Positions 1 through 7,940 of a DNA stretch of 64,000 nucleotides are shown piece by piece. The position numbers and the translations under genes were made by a program. Source of the DNA: Candidatus Promineifilum breve. Lineage in GTDB: Bacteria; Chloroflexota; Anaerolineae; Promineifilales; Promineifilaceae. The notes under the pieces are model-generated. The model made no database searches and was not told the origin of the DNA. It saw only the letters and a list, made by a program, of their open reading frames with translations. Where the stretch lies: positions 1,342,726 to 1,406,725 of the forward strand of contig NZ_LN890655.1 in NCBI RefSeq assembly GCF_900066015.1, read 5' to 3'. Within the stretch, counting starts at the first letter, position 1. The number at the start of each line of letters is the position of its first letter.

Positions 1-44
1 TAACCACCAGCCAGGGCTTTTCCAAAGTCGGGCTAAGGAGGAAC

Positions 45-144
45 GAACACAGAGTCCACAGAGCGCAGACACAGAGCACACAGAGAAAACAGAGCCTACC
101 GTCCTCTGCGCTCTCTGTGTCTGCTCTCCGTGCGCTCTGTGTTC
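45..144. repeat. Inverted intergenic repeat, CACAGAG-rich
   Basis: Left arm rich in CACAGAG, right arm rich in CTCTGTG, together able to form a long imperfect hairpin. The same family recurs at 58560-58653, including a border resembling AGGGCTTTTC. It lies directly after the stop of the MoaD-like gene on the minus strand. Confidence 0.75.
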
Positions 145-145
145 T

Positions 146-403
146 TTAGCCCTGCCCACCAGCCGATGGCGGAAACAAAGCGACGCGATCGCCATCGGCC
201 AGGGGGGCGGTCACTTCCACCGCCTCGTCATTGATCGCGGCGGCGCTGATCAGGCCATCGGGCAGACTCAGGGCGCGGCCGAGCGTTTCGACCGTGGCCC
301 CCGGCGGCAGGACGGCGACAAACGGCTGGTGGGGCGCGCCGCCGGCGTCGCTTGGCCGGTAGCGCCGCAATGAGCCGTATAACCGCACGGTGACGCTCAC
401 CAT
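146..403 (-). CDS. MoaD/ThiS-family sulfur carrier-like protein
   Basis: An 85-residue beta-grasp (ubiquitin-like) protein. It resembles MoaD/ThiS in size and pattern: an early RLYGSLRR segment, a PPGATVETL helix start, a conserved N-D-E-A segment near residue 60 and a closing VALFPP-x-x-GG. Family members carry sulfur as a thiocarboxylate on a C-terminal Gly-Gly, made by an E1-like adenylyltransferase, for molybdopterin, thiamine or other sulfur transfer. Here the GG is followed by Q-G before the TAA, so the tail is not free; it would need trimming or the protein does another job. ATG start. It is the last gene of a minus-strand run with two unknown proteins upstream; no MoaE or E1 gene is visible nearby, so the pathway is unassigned. 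Confidence 0.72.
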   Translation of the reverse strand: MVSVTVRLYGSLRRYRPSDAGGAPHQPFVAVLPPGATVETLGRALSLPDGLISAAAINDEAVEVTAPLADGDRVALFPPSAGGQG

Positions 404-435
404 GTCTTGATCAACCCCGTGGCCGCAAACAAAAA

Positions 436-485
436 GGACACGGATGGTGCGGAAAGGGCTAATTCAATCCGTTTCATCCGTGTCC
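436..485. repeat. Inverted repeat GGACACGGATG/CATCCGTGTCC
   Basis: An 11-bp perfect inverted pair (436-446 and 475-485) in the 132-bp gap between the MoaD-like gene and the gene upstream of it. It shares the CACGGAT/ATCCGTG core with the larger repeats at 35450, 45501 and 52537. No T-run follows, so it is not a classical terminator. Confidence 0.6.
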
Positions 486-535
486 CGACTGTGGTTCGTT
501 CGTTGGTGAGCAAAATCAGGCCGCCGGGCGGGCGG

Positions 536-985
536 TTAGTCATCATCGAAAAGCGGCCGAATGCCATGATAGACCGTGGAGCCGCCAAAGGTCTTGATCA
601 GCAGATCGGCCGGCCGGTGGACGCGCTCGGCGATCTCGGCCGCGGTCATCGGCTCGTTGCCGTTGGCCAGCAACACGCTGAACACGGCATCGACCAGCGC
701 CCCCTGGATCGCCAATTCGTTGTCGTGGCGGTTGAAGTGCTCGCGCACCAGATATTGGAAGGCGTCCACCTGGCGCACCTCGCCGGTCTTGGAATCGATC
801 AGATCGATCCGATCGGCGGGCAACTCCGCGCCCAGCTCACCGCCCACCGACAGGCGGGTCAGCAGGTAGGTGCGCAGATCGAGATGGCTCTCGTCCCACC
901 AACTGTAGTCGATATAGAACCTGGTCTCGGCCGTGAGCAGCCGCAAGTGGGCTGATTTAATTGTTGGCCGTGTATTTGTGGGCAA
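536..985 (-). CDS. Conserved hypothetical protein, 149 aa
   Basis: I do not recognise this protein. It is soluble-looking, 149 residues, with a WWDESHLDLRTYL segment near residue 30, and a C-terminal half (about 95-140) reminiscent of a helix-turn-helix: MTAAEIAERVHRPADLLI. It ends in an acidic FDDD tail. The start is TTG, chosen because AGGAGG sits 9 nt upstream (about 995-1000) and no ATG occurs in the N-terminal half. It follows the 522-residue gene by 26 bp and probably shares its mRNA. A DNA-binding or adaptor role is only a guess from the helical C-terminus. Confidence 0.6.
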   Translation of the reverse strand: MPTNTRPTIKSAHLRLLTAETRFYIDYSWWDESHLDLRTYLLTRLSVGGELGAELPADRIDLIDSKTGEVRQVDAFQYLVREHFNRHDNELAIQGALVDAVFSVLLANGNEPMTAAEIAERVHRPADLLIKTFGGSTVYHGIRPLFDDD

Positions 986-1011
986 AAGAGGGTGCCTCCT
1001 GTGGCGCGGCG

Positions 1012-2580
1012 CTAGGCGGCGCTCTCATACTGCCAGTAATGATCGCCGACCGCCTTGAAGGCCGGATTACGCATGAGTTCCGCGAATATCGGCCCCGGCG
1101 GCACACGCCGCAGCATATTGACGGCGCTATAGAGCGTCTTGGCATGAACCGTATTCTGCGGCGTCAGGCCGGCCAACGACGGAAACACTTCCATCAAGTG
1201 GGCCGCCAGCGACATCTGCAGCGACGCCGCCCGCCGCGCGTGGGAATCGACGGCCGTCACCACGTCCGTGCCGACGATCAGCAGGTCATCATAGCCGCAA
1301 GGAATATCGCGGCGCGTCAGTTCGAATTGCAGCCGATTGTCCTTGACCACCGCCAGCCGCACCCACTCGCGTTGCCGCCGCCGCCGGTCGTAGCCCAGCA
1401 TCAGCACGCCCGGCTCCGGCCCCGGCGACAGATGGATAAAGCCGCCCACGGGGATCGAATTCTCCTTGTACCAGTCGCCCAGGCCATAGATATAGCGGTC
1501 CTCGGCCACCACCCATCCGACGATCTGCGCGTTGGTCTGATCGTCCACCAGGATGATACGCTGGCGCGGCGACCGGCCGAGCGCGAAAAACGGGCGCGTC
1601 TTGGCGTTGAGCGGCAGCGTGCCCGCCCAGCGATGGGGATAAGCCAGGGTCAGCACGGCCGTCCCGGCGCTGGGCGCGGGCGGCAAGTCCGACCATTCAT
1701 CGTCCAGTTCCTGCTCCAGCAGAAGTTGTTGCGGCGTCAGCAGGGCACGGTCGTAGGGGATGGGCTTGTAGGGCAGCCGCTCCGGCGTCGTCTGCACGCC
1801 TTCCGGTTCCATGCGCCGCAAGTACCACGTCGCCGGGCCGGACGGCGATACCTCGTCGAAGCGCCCGTCGAGCAACATCTGCTGGGTCAGCGAGAACTCC
1901 TGCACCTGCGGATCGATGCCGGGGTCAAGTTCCAGTTGCGGCGCGATCTCGGCCATCGTCAACGGCCCGCCATTGGCGACTTCCAGGATCGCTTCGGTCA
2001 AATGCAGATGGCCGATATTGATGTCGGCCATCAACGATTTAACAAACCATTGATCGCCAAGATGGACGAAGTCGTCGCGCCCGGCCAGGGCCGCTTCGAT
2101 CTTGGCCGTCACCGCCGGGCCATAGGCGTGTTGAATGGCCTCGGCGTCGCCGGCCATCTGGGCCGTCAACTCCGTGCCATTGCTTACGTTCAGGGGGTGT
2201 TGCTTCTTGAAATCGGCGGCGAACTCGCGTGATTTGCCTTTGATTTCCACGGTGATAACGCTGAAATCGCCATATTCGGGATTGAAGCCGCTGCGAACGG
2301 CCGTCACCTTGCCCTGCGCCAGCTTGAGGGCCGGAAAGACCAGCTCCTCGCCCACGGCGTAGGCGCGTTGCGGCTGGTAAACCGTGCGGCCGGCCATGAC
2401 CCGCCGCAATTCGTTCGCCTGTTCTCGGACGCGGTGCTTGATGATGAGATCGGCCAGCGCGCCCACTGTCTGGGGTTTTTCTGTTTCGAGTAGATAGTTG
2501 TATATTTGCTCGAGGTCAGAGTCGGAGAGTGAGAAATAGGATTCCCAATACTCCGCCGTCTGTATCTGGGTCTGATTCAC
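1012..2580 (-). CDS. Conserved hypothetical protein, 522 aa
   Basis: Large soluble protein of unknown function, with no signal peptide or membrane segment visible. Residues about 20-65 look like a small helical domain (LEQIYNYLLE...ALADLIIKHR) followed by a short beta segment (YAVGEELVFPAL). A second helical, possibly winged-helix stretch is near 190-235 (TEAILEVANGGPLTMAEIA). The C-terminal half (300-480) is beta-rich with GWVVAEDRYIYGLGDWY and many aromatics. GTG start with AGGAG 7 nt upstream. First gene of a run with the 149-residue protein and the MoaD-like carrier. The wHTH-like pieces suggest nucleic-acid or regulatory contact, but I would not assign a function. Confidence 0.65.
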   Translation of the reverse strand: MNQTQIQTAEYWESYFSLSDSDLEQIYNYLLETEKPQTVGALADLIIKHRVREQANELRRVMAGRTVYQPQRAYAVGEELVFPALKLAQGKVTAVRSGFNPEYGDFSVITVEIKGKSREFAADFKKQHPLNVSNGTELTAQMAGDAEAIQHAYGPAVTAKIEAALAGRDDFVHLGDQWFVKSLMADINIGHLHLTEAILEVANGGPLTMAEIAPQLELDPGIDPQVQEFSLTQQMLLDGRFDEVSPSGPATWYLRRMEPEGVQTTPERLPYKPIPYDRALLTPQQLLLEQELDDEWSDLPPAPSAGTAVLTLAYPHRWAGTLPLNAKTRPFFALGRSPRQRIILVDDQTNAQIVGWVVAEDRYIYGLGDWYKENSIPVGGFIHLSPGPEPGVLMLGYDRRRRQREWVRLAVVKDNRLQFELTRRDIPCGYDDLLIVGTDVVTAVDSHARRAASLQMSLAAHLMEVFPSLAGLTPQNTVHAKTLYSAVNMLRRVPPGPIFAELMRNPAFKAVGDHYWQYESAA

Positions 2581-2665
2581 CGCAAACTCCTGTCGCCGGG
2601 GGCCATGCCTACCGGAGAATTCCTAAACCGGTGTATTGTACCAGCCGGATGGGAGCTTGCCAATC

Positions 2666-4204
2666 TTAAGGAAACACCGTCTGCGTCCAGCGCGCCGGAT
2701 CGACGGGCGTATTCAGGATGCGCACGTCCCAATGCAGGTGGGAGCCGCTGGAAAGGCCGGTCGAACCGACTCGTGCGATGGGCTGGCCGGCCGTCACCGT
2801 CTGACCCACCGTCACCAACGATTCGAGCAAATGGTAATAGCCGGTCATCACGCCCAGGCCGTGGTCGATGATGATGACATTGCCGCGCAACTCGGTCGTA
2901 TCACTGAAGACGACCGTGCCGGCGGCCGGCGCCAGGACCGTTGTGCCCTCAGCCGCGGCGTAATCGATGCCCGTGTGGTAGATCTCAATCGGCCCGCCGT
3001 TATAGGAGCGCCGCCCACCATAGGCGGCCGAGACGACCGTGGTGGTCAGTGGCGTGGTGAAAACGCCCGTCCAGCGCTGCTCAGCGGTGAATTGATCGTA
3101 GATGGTGCGCAGAAACTCATCTTCGGTGGCCCGCACGGCCGGGTCGAGCAGCCCATCGAGCGCTTCGCCGACCTCGACGTATTGCGTATCGTAGGCCGTC
3201 TCGGCCACGCGCAGCCGGGCGCGCAGCGGCGCCCACAGCCCGCGCTCATCGCCGCCGCTGATCTCCAGATCATACAGGCCCGGTTCGGCGAAAGCGTCGA
3301 TGCCGGTGAAGGCCACGTAGCCGTCGCCGCTGGGCGCGAATTGCAGCGGCTGGTCGCCCAGACGGCCGGCGGGCGTGCCCGGCAGCAGGTTGGCGACGTA
3401 GACGGCCAGCGTTTCGCCCTGGGCCGTGGCCGCCGCGTTGAGGCGCAGGTCAAGCCAGCCCTCCGGCAAGTGGCGATAGACGGCCGTCTCGTCGGGGATG
3501 CGCAGCCGTTGCCCGGCGAACAGGTAGGTCTGGGGGGCCAGGTCGTTGGCCGCGGCCACTGCCTCGGGCGTCAGACCAAAGCGGGCGGCCACCTGGAGCA
3601 GCGTATCGCCCGCGGCGACCAGGTACGGCCGGCCCGTTGCCGGACGGCTAGTCGCGGAACCGTTGCGGCTGATGACCGATAGCGCCTGGCCGACGATCAG
3701 CGGCGGGTCGGCCGTAATCAGGCGATTGGTGGCGATGACGTCGGCCAATGTCGTGTTGAAGCCGGCGGCCACGCCGGCCGGGGTGTCGCCGGGGGTGATG
3801 GTGTAGGCCGTAGCGATGGCCTCGCCGCTGCCGCCGGGGATGATTAGCTCCTGGCCGACCTGCAACAGGTCGCCGTTCGCCAGATTGTTGACGGCCAGGA
3901 TTTCATCGACCGTCACGCCGAAGTTGGTGGCGATGATGGTCAGGTTCTCGCCGTCCTGCACGACGTGGACGCGCGGAATGGGCGGCGCGGCCGGGTCGGG
4001 CGTGGGGCCGGCTGGGGCCGTCGCGCCGGGCGTGGCCGTCGGGCCGGATGCGGGCGTTGTGGGCGGCGCGCCGGGGGCGGCCAGCGTGGGCGTGGGCTGC
4101 AACGTCTGCGCCGGCGTCTGCGCCGCCACATGAAACGGCCAGGCCAGCGCCATCAGGGCCAGCGCGGCCAGCAGGAAGGGCGGGAGTAATCGTCGATAGC
4201 TCAT
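2666..4204 (-). CDS. Secreted LysM/M23 peptidoglycan endopeptidase
   Basis: A 512-residue exported cell-wall enzyme. Residues 1-28 are a signal peptide (MSYRRLLPPFLLAALALM...AAQ), then a Pro/Thr/Ala-rich linker to about 75. Three LysM modules follow at about 80-125, 131-178 and 191-236, each with the GD/GQ-x-L-x-IP pattern, which would bind glycan strands. A beta-rich spacer leads to a C-terminal M23 (lysostaphin-type) domain at about 400-500, with the zinc-ligand motifs HTGIDYA and GSHLHWDV both intact. I chose the ATG at 4204 over a GTG at 4252, since it begins the signal peptide and has GGGG upstream. Likely role: cleaving peptide cross-links during growth or division. Close downstream partner of the HD-domain gene. 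Confidence 0.9.
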   Translation of the reverse strand: MSYRRLLPPFLLAALALMALAWPFHVAAQTPAQTLQPTPTLAAPGAPPTTPASGPTATPGATAPAGPTPDPAAPPIPRVHVVQDGENLTIIATNFGVTVDEILAVNNLANGDLLQVGQELIIPGGSGEAIATAYTITPGDTPAGVAAGFNTTLADVIATNRLITADPPLIVGQALSVISRNGSATSRPATGRPYLVAAGDTLLQVAARFGLTPEAVAAANDLAPQTYLFAGQRLRIPDETAVYRHLPEGWLDLRLNAAATAQGETLAVYVANLLPGTPAGRLGDQPLQFAPSGDGYVAFTGIDAFAEPGLYDLEISGGDERGLWAPLRARLRVAETAYDTQYVEVGEALDGLLDPAVRATEDEFLRTIYDQFTAEQRWTGVFTTPLTTTVVSAAYGGRRSYNGGPIEIYHTGIDYAAAEGTTVLAPAAGTVVFSDTTELRGNVIIIDHGLGVMTGYYHLLESLVTVGQTVTAGQPIARVGSTGLSSGSHLHWDVRILNTPVDPARWTQTVFP

Positions 4205-4252
4205 ATCCAGCCCCGTATTTTGCCGGAAGCGGCCGCGCTTGCCAAGCGGCAC

Positions 4253-4825
4253 TCAGGCGGCGGTCATCAACGCGGCGCGCGCCCGGCGCAATTCGTCATA
4301 GACGGCCTGGGCCGGGGCCAGATGGAAGCGCGGGGCCACCCGCCAGAACTCGGCCAGTTGGCGGTTGCCGGTGTGCCGCTCATAGATGTAGGCTTGCAGG
4401 TATTGATCGAGCTTGTCGGCATCATGCACCAGTTGGGCCGCGGCCGTCTCGTTGCGGCGGTACTCCTCCCACCAGGCCACCCATTGCGGCCCGAAGGCGG
4501 CGTCGCCGACGATTTCGGCCAACGCCTGCCGCTCGGCCGTCTCCTTGGCCCCGACCGGCAAAAAGCGCCAGGCGGGCACGGGGATGTCGGTCGTCAGCCC
4601 CTCGGGCAGGTCGTGGAGCGTCGCCATCGCCAGCACCGCGCCGCGATCGAGCGTCGGGTCGGCGGCCAATTCCAGCAGCAGCAGGGCCGTGTAGATGACG
4701 CCGAAGCTGTGGGCGGCCACGTCCTCGGGGGCGGCCACGCCGCGCTGAGCCCAGCCGGTGCGCGCCGTCCGCTTGAGTTGATTGCCGTGCATGAGTAGTT
4801 CCAGGAGTTGCTCGGCGGCTATCAT
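4253..4825 (-). CDS. HD-domain phosphohydrolase, YfbR/HDDC2-like
   Basis: A 190-residue HD-superfamily protein. The metal-binding pattern is visible: H in VAAHSFGV (about residue 39), the HDLPE motif near 72, and the distal D in HDADKLDQ near 133. This arrangement and length fit the YfbR/HDDC2 group, whose members remove the phosphate from 5'-deoxynucleotides, so nucleotide clean-up is the probable role. ATG start with an AGAGGA ribosome site. It lies upstream of the LysM/M23 gene on the same strand and both may be cotranscribed. The substrate cannot be read from sequence. Confidence 0.82.
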   Translation of the reverse strand: MIAAEQLLELLMHGNQLKRTARTGWAQRGVAAPEDVAAHSFGVIYTALLLLELAADPTLDRGAVLAMATLHDLPEGLTTDIPVPAWRFLPVGAKETAERQALAEIVGDAAFGPQWVAWWEEYRRNETAAAQLVHDADKLDQYLQAYIYERHTGNRQLAEFWRVAPRFHLAPAQAVYDELRRARAALMTAA

Positions 4826-4841
4826 CTGTCCTCTTGTCTTG

Positions 4842-4935
4842 GAAACCGAGTTTTTTCTTGAAAACTCGGTTTCTGGCTTTTCTCTTCTCTTCTAGTTCTT
4901 TTAGAAACCGAGTTTTCAAGAAAAAACTCGGTTTC
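4842..4935. repeat. Exact inverted pair of 32-bp palindromes
   Basis: Units at 4842-4873 and 4904-4935 are exact reverse complements, and each is itself near-palindromic (GAAACCGAGTTTT ... AAAACTCGGTTTC). They are separated by 30 bp of pyrimidine-rich DNA. The unit lies between the divergent HD and GT2 genes, so it is not a simple terminator. Confidence 0.85.
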
Positions 4936-4990
4936 GGGAGGGCCAAGCAACGAAACCGGCCATCAAGTGTTCATTAAGCTAGATAGTAAC

Positions 4991-5959
4991 ATGAAGGTAT
5001 CGATTATCGCCACCGTCAAAAACGAAGGGGAGGCGCTGCGGCCGTTGCTCGATTCGATCATCGATCAGACCCGCCCGCCCGACGAGGTTGTCATCTGCGA
5101 CGGCGGATCGACCGACCACACGCCGGCCGTGCTGGACGAATATCGCCAGTGGTTGCCGTTACAGGTCATCTCGGCCCCCAATAGCAACATCAGCCAGGGA
5201 CGCAACCGGGCCATCGCCGCCACCACGGGCGACATCATCGCCGGGACGGATGCCGGCGTCATCCTCGCCCCCACCTGGTTGGAAGACCTGGCCGCGCCTT
5301 TCGCCGACCCGGCAGTGCAGGTCGTTAGCGGCTGGTTCGAGGCCGACCCCTACACCGATTTCGAAGTCGTCATGGGCGCGACGGTGTTGCCGGCCCGCGC
5401 CGACATCGATCCGGCCACGTTTCTGCCGTCCAGCCGGTCGGTGGCCTTTCGCAAGAGCGCCTGGGCCGCGGTGGGCGGCTATCCGGAGTGGCTGGAGCAT
5501 GGCGAGGATTTGGTCTTCGACCGGGCACTGCGCGAGCGGTACGGCCCGTTTGCCTTCGCGCCTGACGCCGTGGCCTACTTTCGGCCGCGCTCCTCGTTGC
5601 GCTCCTTCTATCGCCAGTATTACGCCTACGCTCGCGGCGACGGCAAAGCCAATCTGTGGCCCAAACGCCACGCCGTGCGCTACGCCACGTATCTGCTGGC
5701 CCTGCCTCTCCTGCTGCGCTGGGCGTGGCGCGAGCGGTGGCTGGGCTGGGCTTTGCTGGCCTGCGGCGTGGGCACTTATTCGCGCCGCCCGGCCGAGCGC
5801 TTGTGGGCCAATACCTGGGGCTGGCGACCACCGGCCCGCGCCCGTGCCTTTGCCCTCATCCCCGTCATTCGCCTCGTGGGCGACGTCGCCAAGATGTTGG
5901 GCTATCCGGTTGGGGTACTGTGGCGGCTGCGCAATGGCCCGCCGGCGGCCGATCGCTGA
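4991..5959 (+). CDS. Family 2 glycosyltransferase, membrane-associated
   Basis: A 322-residue GT2 (GT-A fold) enzyme that moves a sugar from a nucleotide-sugar to an unknown acceptor at the membrane. Residues 1-110 hold the nucleotide-binding half: start MKVSIIATVKNE, DGGSTDHT near 35-42, RNRAIAATTGDIIAGTDAG with the metal-binding D-x-D-like site. An acidic ED motif (HGEDLVFDRAL) follows near 175. The C-terminal third has a hydrophobic stretch (ATYLLALPLLLRW...LGWALLACGV) that probably anchors it. The ATG at 4991 starts the Rossmann strand directly; an upstream GTG at 4967 is in frame but adds no conserved sequence. Stands alone, not in a polysaccharide cluster. Confidence 0.88.
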   Translation: MKVSIIATVKNEGEALRPLLDSIIDQTRPPDEVVICDGGSTDHTPAVLDEYRQWLPLQVISAPNSNISQGRNRAIAATTGDIIAGTDAGVILAPTWLEDLAAPFADPAVQVVSGWFEADPYTDFEVVMGATVLPARADIDPATFLPSSRSVAFRKSAWAAVGGYPEWLEHGEDLVFDRALRERYGPFAFAPDAVAYFRPRSSLRSFYRQYYAYARGDGKANLWPKRHAVRYATYLLALPLLLRWAWRERWLGWALLACGVGTYSRRPAERLWANTWGWRPPARARAFALIPVIRLVGDVAKMLGYPVGVLWRLRNGPPAADR

Positions 5960-5964
5960 GGAAG

Positions 5965-6060
5965 GTAGCGGGTGGCAAGTAGCGAGTGGCAGTTTCGTAG
6001 CCACCCGCCACCCGCCACCCGCCACCCGCCACCCGCCACCCGCCACCCGCCACTCGCCAC
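5965..6060. repeat. Heptad hairpin repeat (GTRGCRR / GCCACCC)
   Basis: Four 7-bp units of the type GTAGCGG/GTGGCAA are followed by a short loop and about eight inverted units, mostly GCCACCC. The unit length is exactly 7. It can fold into a strong hairpin between the GT2 gene and the TPR gene. Confidence 0.85.
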
Positions 6061-6134
6061 CCCCCCACCCTTAACCCACCCTGAGCACCTTTGCCGCCCT
6101 GGGGCGGTGTTGTTATGATGCGGGGTGAGCAACC

Positions 6135-7352
6135 ATGATAATCAACCGCAAACCACCTCGTTACCCGCGCCGCGGCCCGTCTTGCCTGCTGGTGATCTTC
6201 ATTACCTTCGGCATCGCCGTCAGCCTCTACGTCATCCAGAATGCCGAAGAGGTGCGCACGGCGATCATGCCCACGGCCACGTCGGAGCCGACGCGCTCGG
6301 CCACCGAATTGGCCGTGCTGGCCGAAATGAGCCGCCGCGACGGAGCCAATACCGAGGCCATCGCCTTCTATGACCAGGCCGTCGAACTCGACCCGATGAA
6401 CGTTGAGTTCTACATCCGTGCCGTCGAACTGCTGGTGCGCGAGGGGCAATCGGAGCGGGCGGTGGAGCGGGCCGAGCAGGCGACGATTTTGGCCCCGGAG
6501 AACGACGCGGTGTGGACGGCGGCGGCCTCGGCCTATCTGGCCGAAGGCAACCGCCTGGGCGATCTGGGCGACCAGAACGCGGCCAACCTGCAATACGCCA
6601 ACGCCGCCCAGGCCGCGCGGCAGGCGATCAACATCAACCCCAACAACGCCGCGGCGCTGGCCTATGCCGCCGGCGGCACGATTTTGCAGGGCGACCCGGA
6701 GAAGTATGAGCAGGCGCAGCTCTTCGCCGACGATGCCGTGCGCCTGGCACCCGACAGCCCCATTGCCCGCTATTACATGGCGACCGTGTTCACCTATCAA
6801 GGCCGCTATACCGAGGCGATGGAACAGTACCAACTGGGGCTGGAAGCCGACCCGACCGATCCCAACCTCCACATCGGCCTGGCCTATAACTATTACGGCA
6901 CGGGCAGTATCCCCGATGCGCTGTTGAGTTTCGAGGACGCCATCACCGTTGATCCCGATAATGCCGAGGCGTTCGACGGCCGGGCCTATATGTACCTGCA
7001 ACTGGGCGATGATTCGCTGGCCGAGCAGAACGCGCTGGAGGCCGTGCGGATCAATCCCAACATGGCCCGCGCCCAGGGCCGCTTGGGCGAAGCCTTCTTC
7101 CGGCAAAACAACTATCTGGAAGCCATCGAGGCGCTGGAGAAGGCCGTCGGCATGTATGGCCGGGCCACCGATCTGAACGCGCGCTTCTTCAACATGCTGG
7201 CCGCGGCCTACATTCGCGCCGATCTGAACAACTGCACGCTGGCCGTGCCCCTCTTCGAGCAAGTGCTCGACGCCACGGCCAATGAACTGCTCGTCCAGGC
7301 CGCCGATGAGGGGCTGGTAGAGTGCCGCCGCGCTTCCTTGGGAGCGCCGTAA
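6135..7352 (+). CDS. Membrane-anchored TPR repeat protein
   Basis: A 405-residue protein with one N-terminal transmembrane segment (about 14-35, CLLVIFITFGIAVSLYVI) and an extracytoplasmic array of tetratricopeptide repeats from about residue 60 to 380. Typical TPR signatures recur: A-x-x-x-Y-x-x-A-x-x-LDP, for example FYDQAVELDP, FEDAITVDP, LEAVRINP and ALEKAVGMY. TPRs are protein-protein scaffolds; no enzymatic motif is present. ATG start with GGGGTGAG upstream. It lies before groES with a promoter between, so it is not part of that operon. Partner unknown. Confidence 0.85.
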   Translation: MIINRKPPRYPRRGPSCLLVIFITFGIAVSLYVIQNAEEVRTAIMPTATSEPTRSATELAVLAEMSRRDGANTEAIAFYDQAVELDPMNVEFYIRAVELLVREGQSERAVERAEQATILAPENDAVWTAAASAYLAEGNRLGDLGDQNAANLQYANAAQAARQAININPNNAAALAYAAGGTILQGDPEKYEQAQLFADDAVRLAPDSPIARYYMATVFTYQGRYTEAMEQYQLGLEADPTDPNLHIGLAYNYYGTGSIPDALLSFEDAITVDPDNAEAFDGRAYMYLQLGDDSLAEQNALEAVRINPNMARAQGRLGEAFFRQNNYLEAIEALEKAVGMYGRATDLNARFFNMLAAAYIRADLNNCTLAVPLFEQVLDATANELLVQAADEGLVECRRASLGAP

Positions 7353-7371
7353 GAAAACGCAAAGACAAGAA

Positions 7372-7440
7372 CCCTCTCCTAACCTCTCCCACAGGGAGAG
7401 GAACCTGCACCCCTGCTCCCCCGCCCCCCTGCTCCCCAGC
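7372..7440. repeat. CCCTCTCC and octad GCCCCCCT repeat
   Basis: A short CCCTCTCC/GGGAGAGG palindrome is followed by about four 8-bp units of the type GCACCCCT/GCTCCCCC/GCCCCCCT. The octad type recurs inside the aconitase X gene at 19820-19910. Confidence 0.65.
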
Positions 7441-7481
7441 GCTTCCCCTAGCACTCCCCACCCCAGACTGCTAAAATCCCC

Positions 7482-7510
7482 TTGACATCTCCCCACGCTG
7501 CTGCTAAAAT
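7482..7510 (+). promoter_or_regulatory. Sigma-70-type promoter of groES-groEL
   Basis: TTGACA (7482-7487), 17-bp spacer, TAAAAT (7505-7510). Transcription should begin around 7517, just before the CIRCE operator, giving a leader of about 100 nt before groES. Confidence 0.85.
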
Positions 7511-7522
7511 GCAAACCGTTAC

Positions 7523-7549
7523 TTAGCAATCGACATGCGCGAGTGCTAA
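7523..7549. promoter_or_regulatory. CIRCE operator (HrcA binding site)
   Basis: TTAGCAATC (7523-7531), 9-nt spacer, GAGTGCTAA (7541-7549): one mismatch from the CIRCE consensus TTAGCACTC-N9-GAGTGCTAA. Located just downstream of the -10 box, as expected for repression of chaperonin genes by HrcA until heat stress. HrcA itself is not in the window. Confidence 0.93.
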
Positions 7550-7620
7550 CACTTTTGGGACTCCCATCGTTTAGAACCTGACAATCTAATCCGCTTGGAT
7601 GAAAAGGAGATAGTGTACAC

Positions 7621-7914
7621 ATGGCTATGAATCTCAAGCCGCTTGGTGACCGCCTGGTTGTGGAACCACGCGAGCGCGAATCGATGACCGCGTCCGGCCT
7701 CGTCTTGCCGGAAACGGCCAAAGAGAAGCCGCAGGAAGGCGAAGTGATCGCCGTCGGCCCCGGCCGCCGCGACGATGACGGCAAGCGCATCGACATGGAC
7801 GTAAAAGTCGGCGACATCGTGCTCTATGCCAAGTATGGCGGCACGGAAGTCAAGATCGATGACAAGAAGCTCTTAATTCTCAAGGAATCCGACGTTCTGG
7901 CGATCGTTGGCTAA
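7621..7914 (+). CDS. groES: Co-chaperonin GroES
   Basis: Full-length 97-residue GroES, the heptameric lid of the GroEL folding chamber. Family signatures are present: [10 protein letters not shown] near the start, the mobile loop (about 17-35, [18 protein letters not shown]), and the [17 protein letters not shown] beta-barrel segment, ending in [13 protein letters not shown] start with AAGGAGA 9-10 nt upstream. It is the first gene of the groES-groEL operon, 26 bp before groEL, under the TTGACA/TAAAAT promoter and CIRCE operator. Cytoplasmic and heat-inducible by inference from the operator. Confidence 0.98.
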   Translation: MAMNLKPLGDRLVVEPRERESMTASGLVLPETAKEKPQEGEVIAVGPGRRDDDGKRIDMDVKVGDIVLYAKYGGTEVKIDDKKLLILKESDVLAIVG

Positions 7915-7940
7915 TACGTTTAGGACGGAGAAAAATCACA

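Noticed and set aside
961-2232. Long open frame of 423 codons on the plus strand
   Set aside because: Antisense to the 522-residue gene; rich in Arg, Gln, His and Gly, typical of the reverse frame of GC-rich coding DNA, with no domain pattern.
5865-7817. 650-codon minus-strand frame across the TPR and groES region
   Set aside because: It runs through a heptad repeat, the groES promoter and the CIRCE site, and has no domain.
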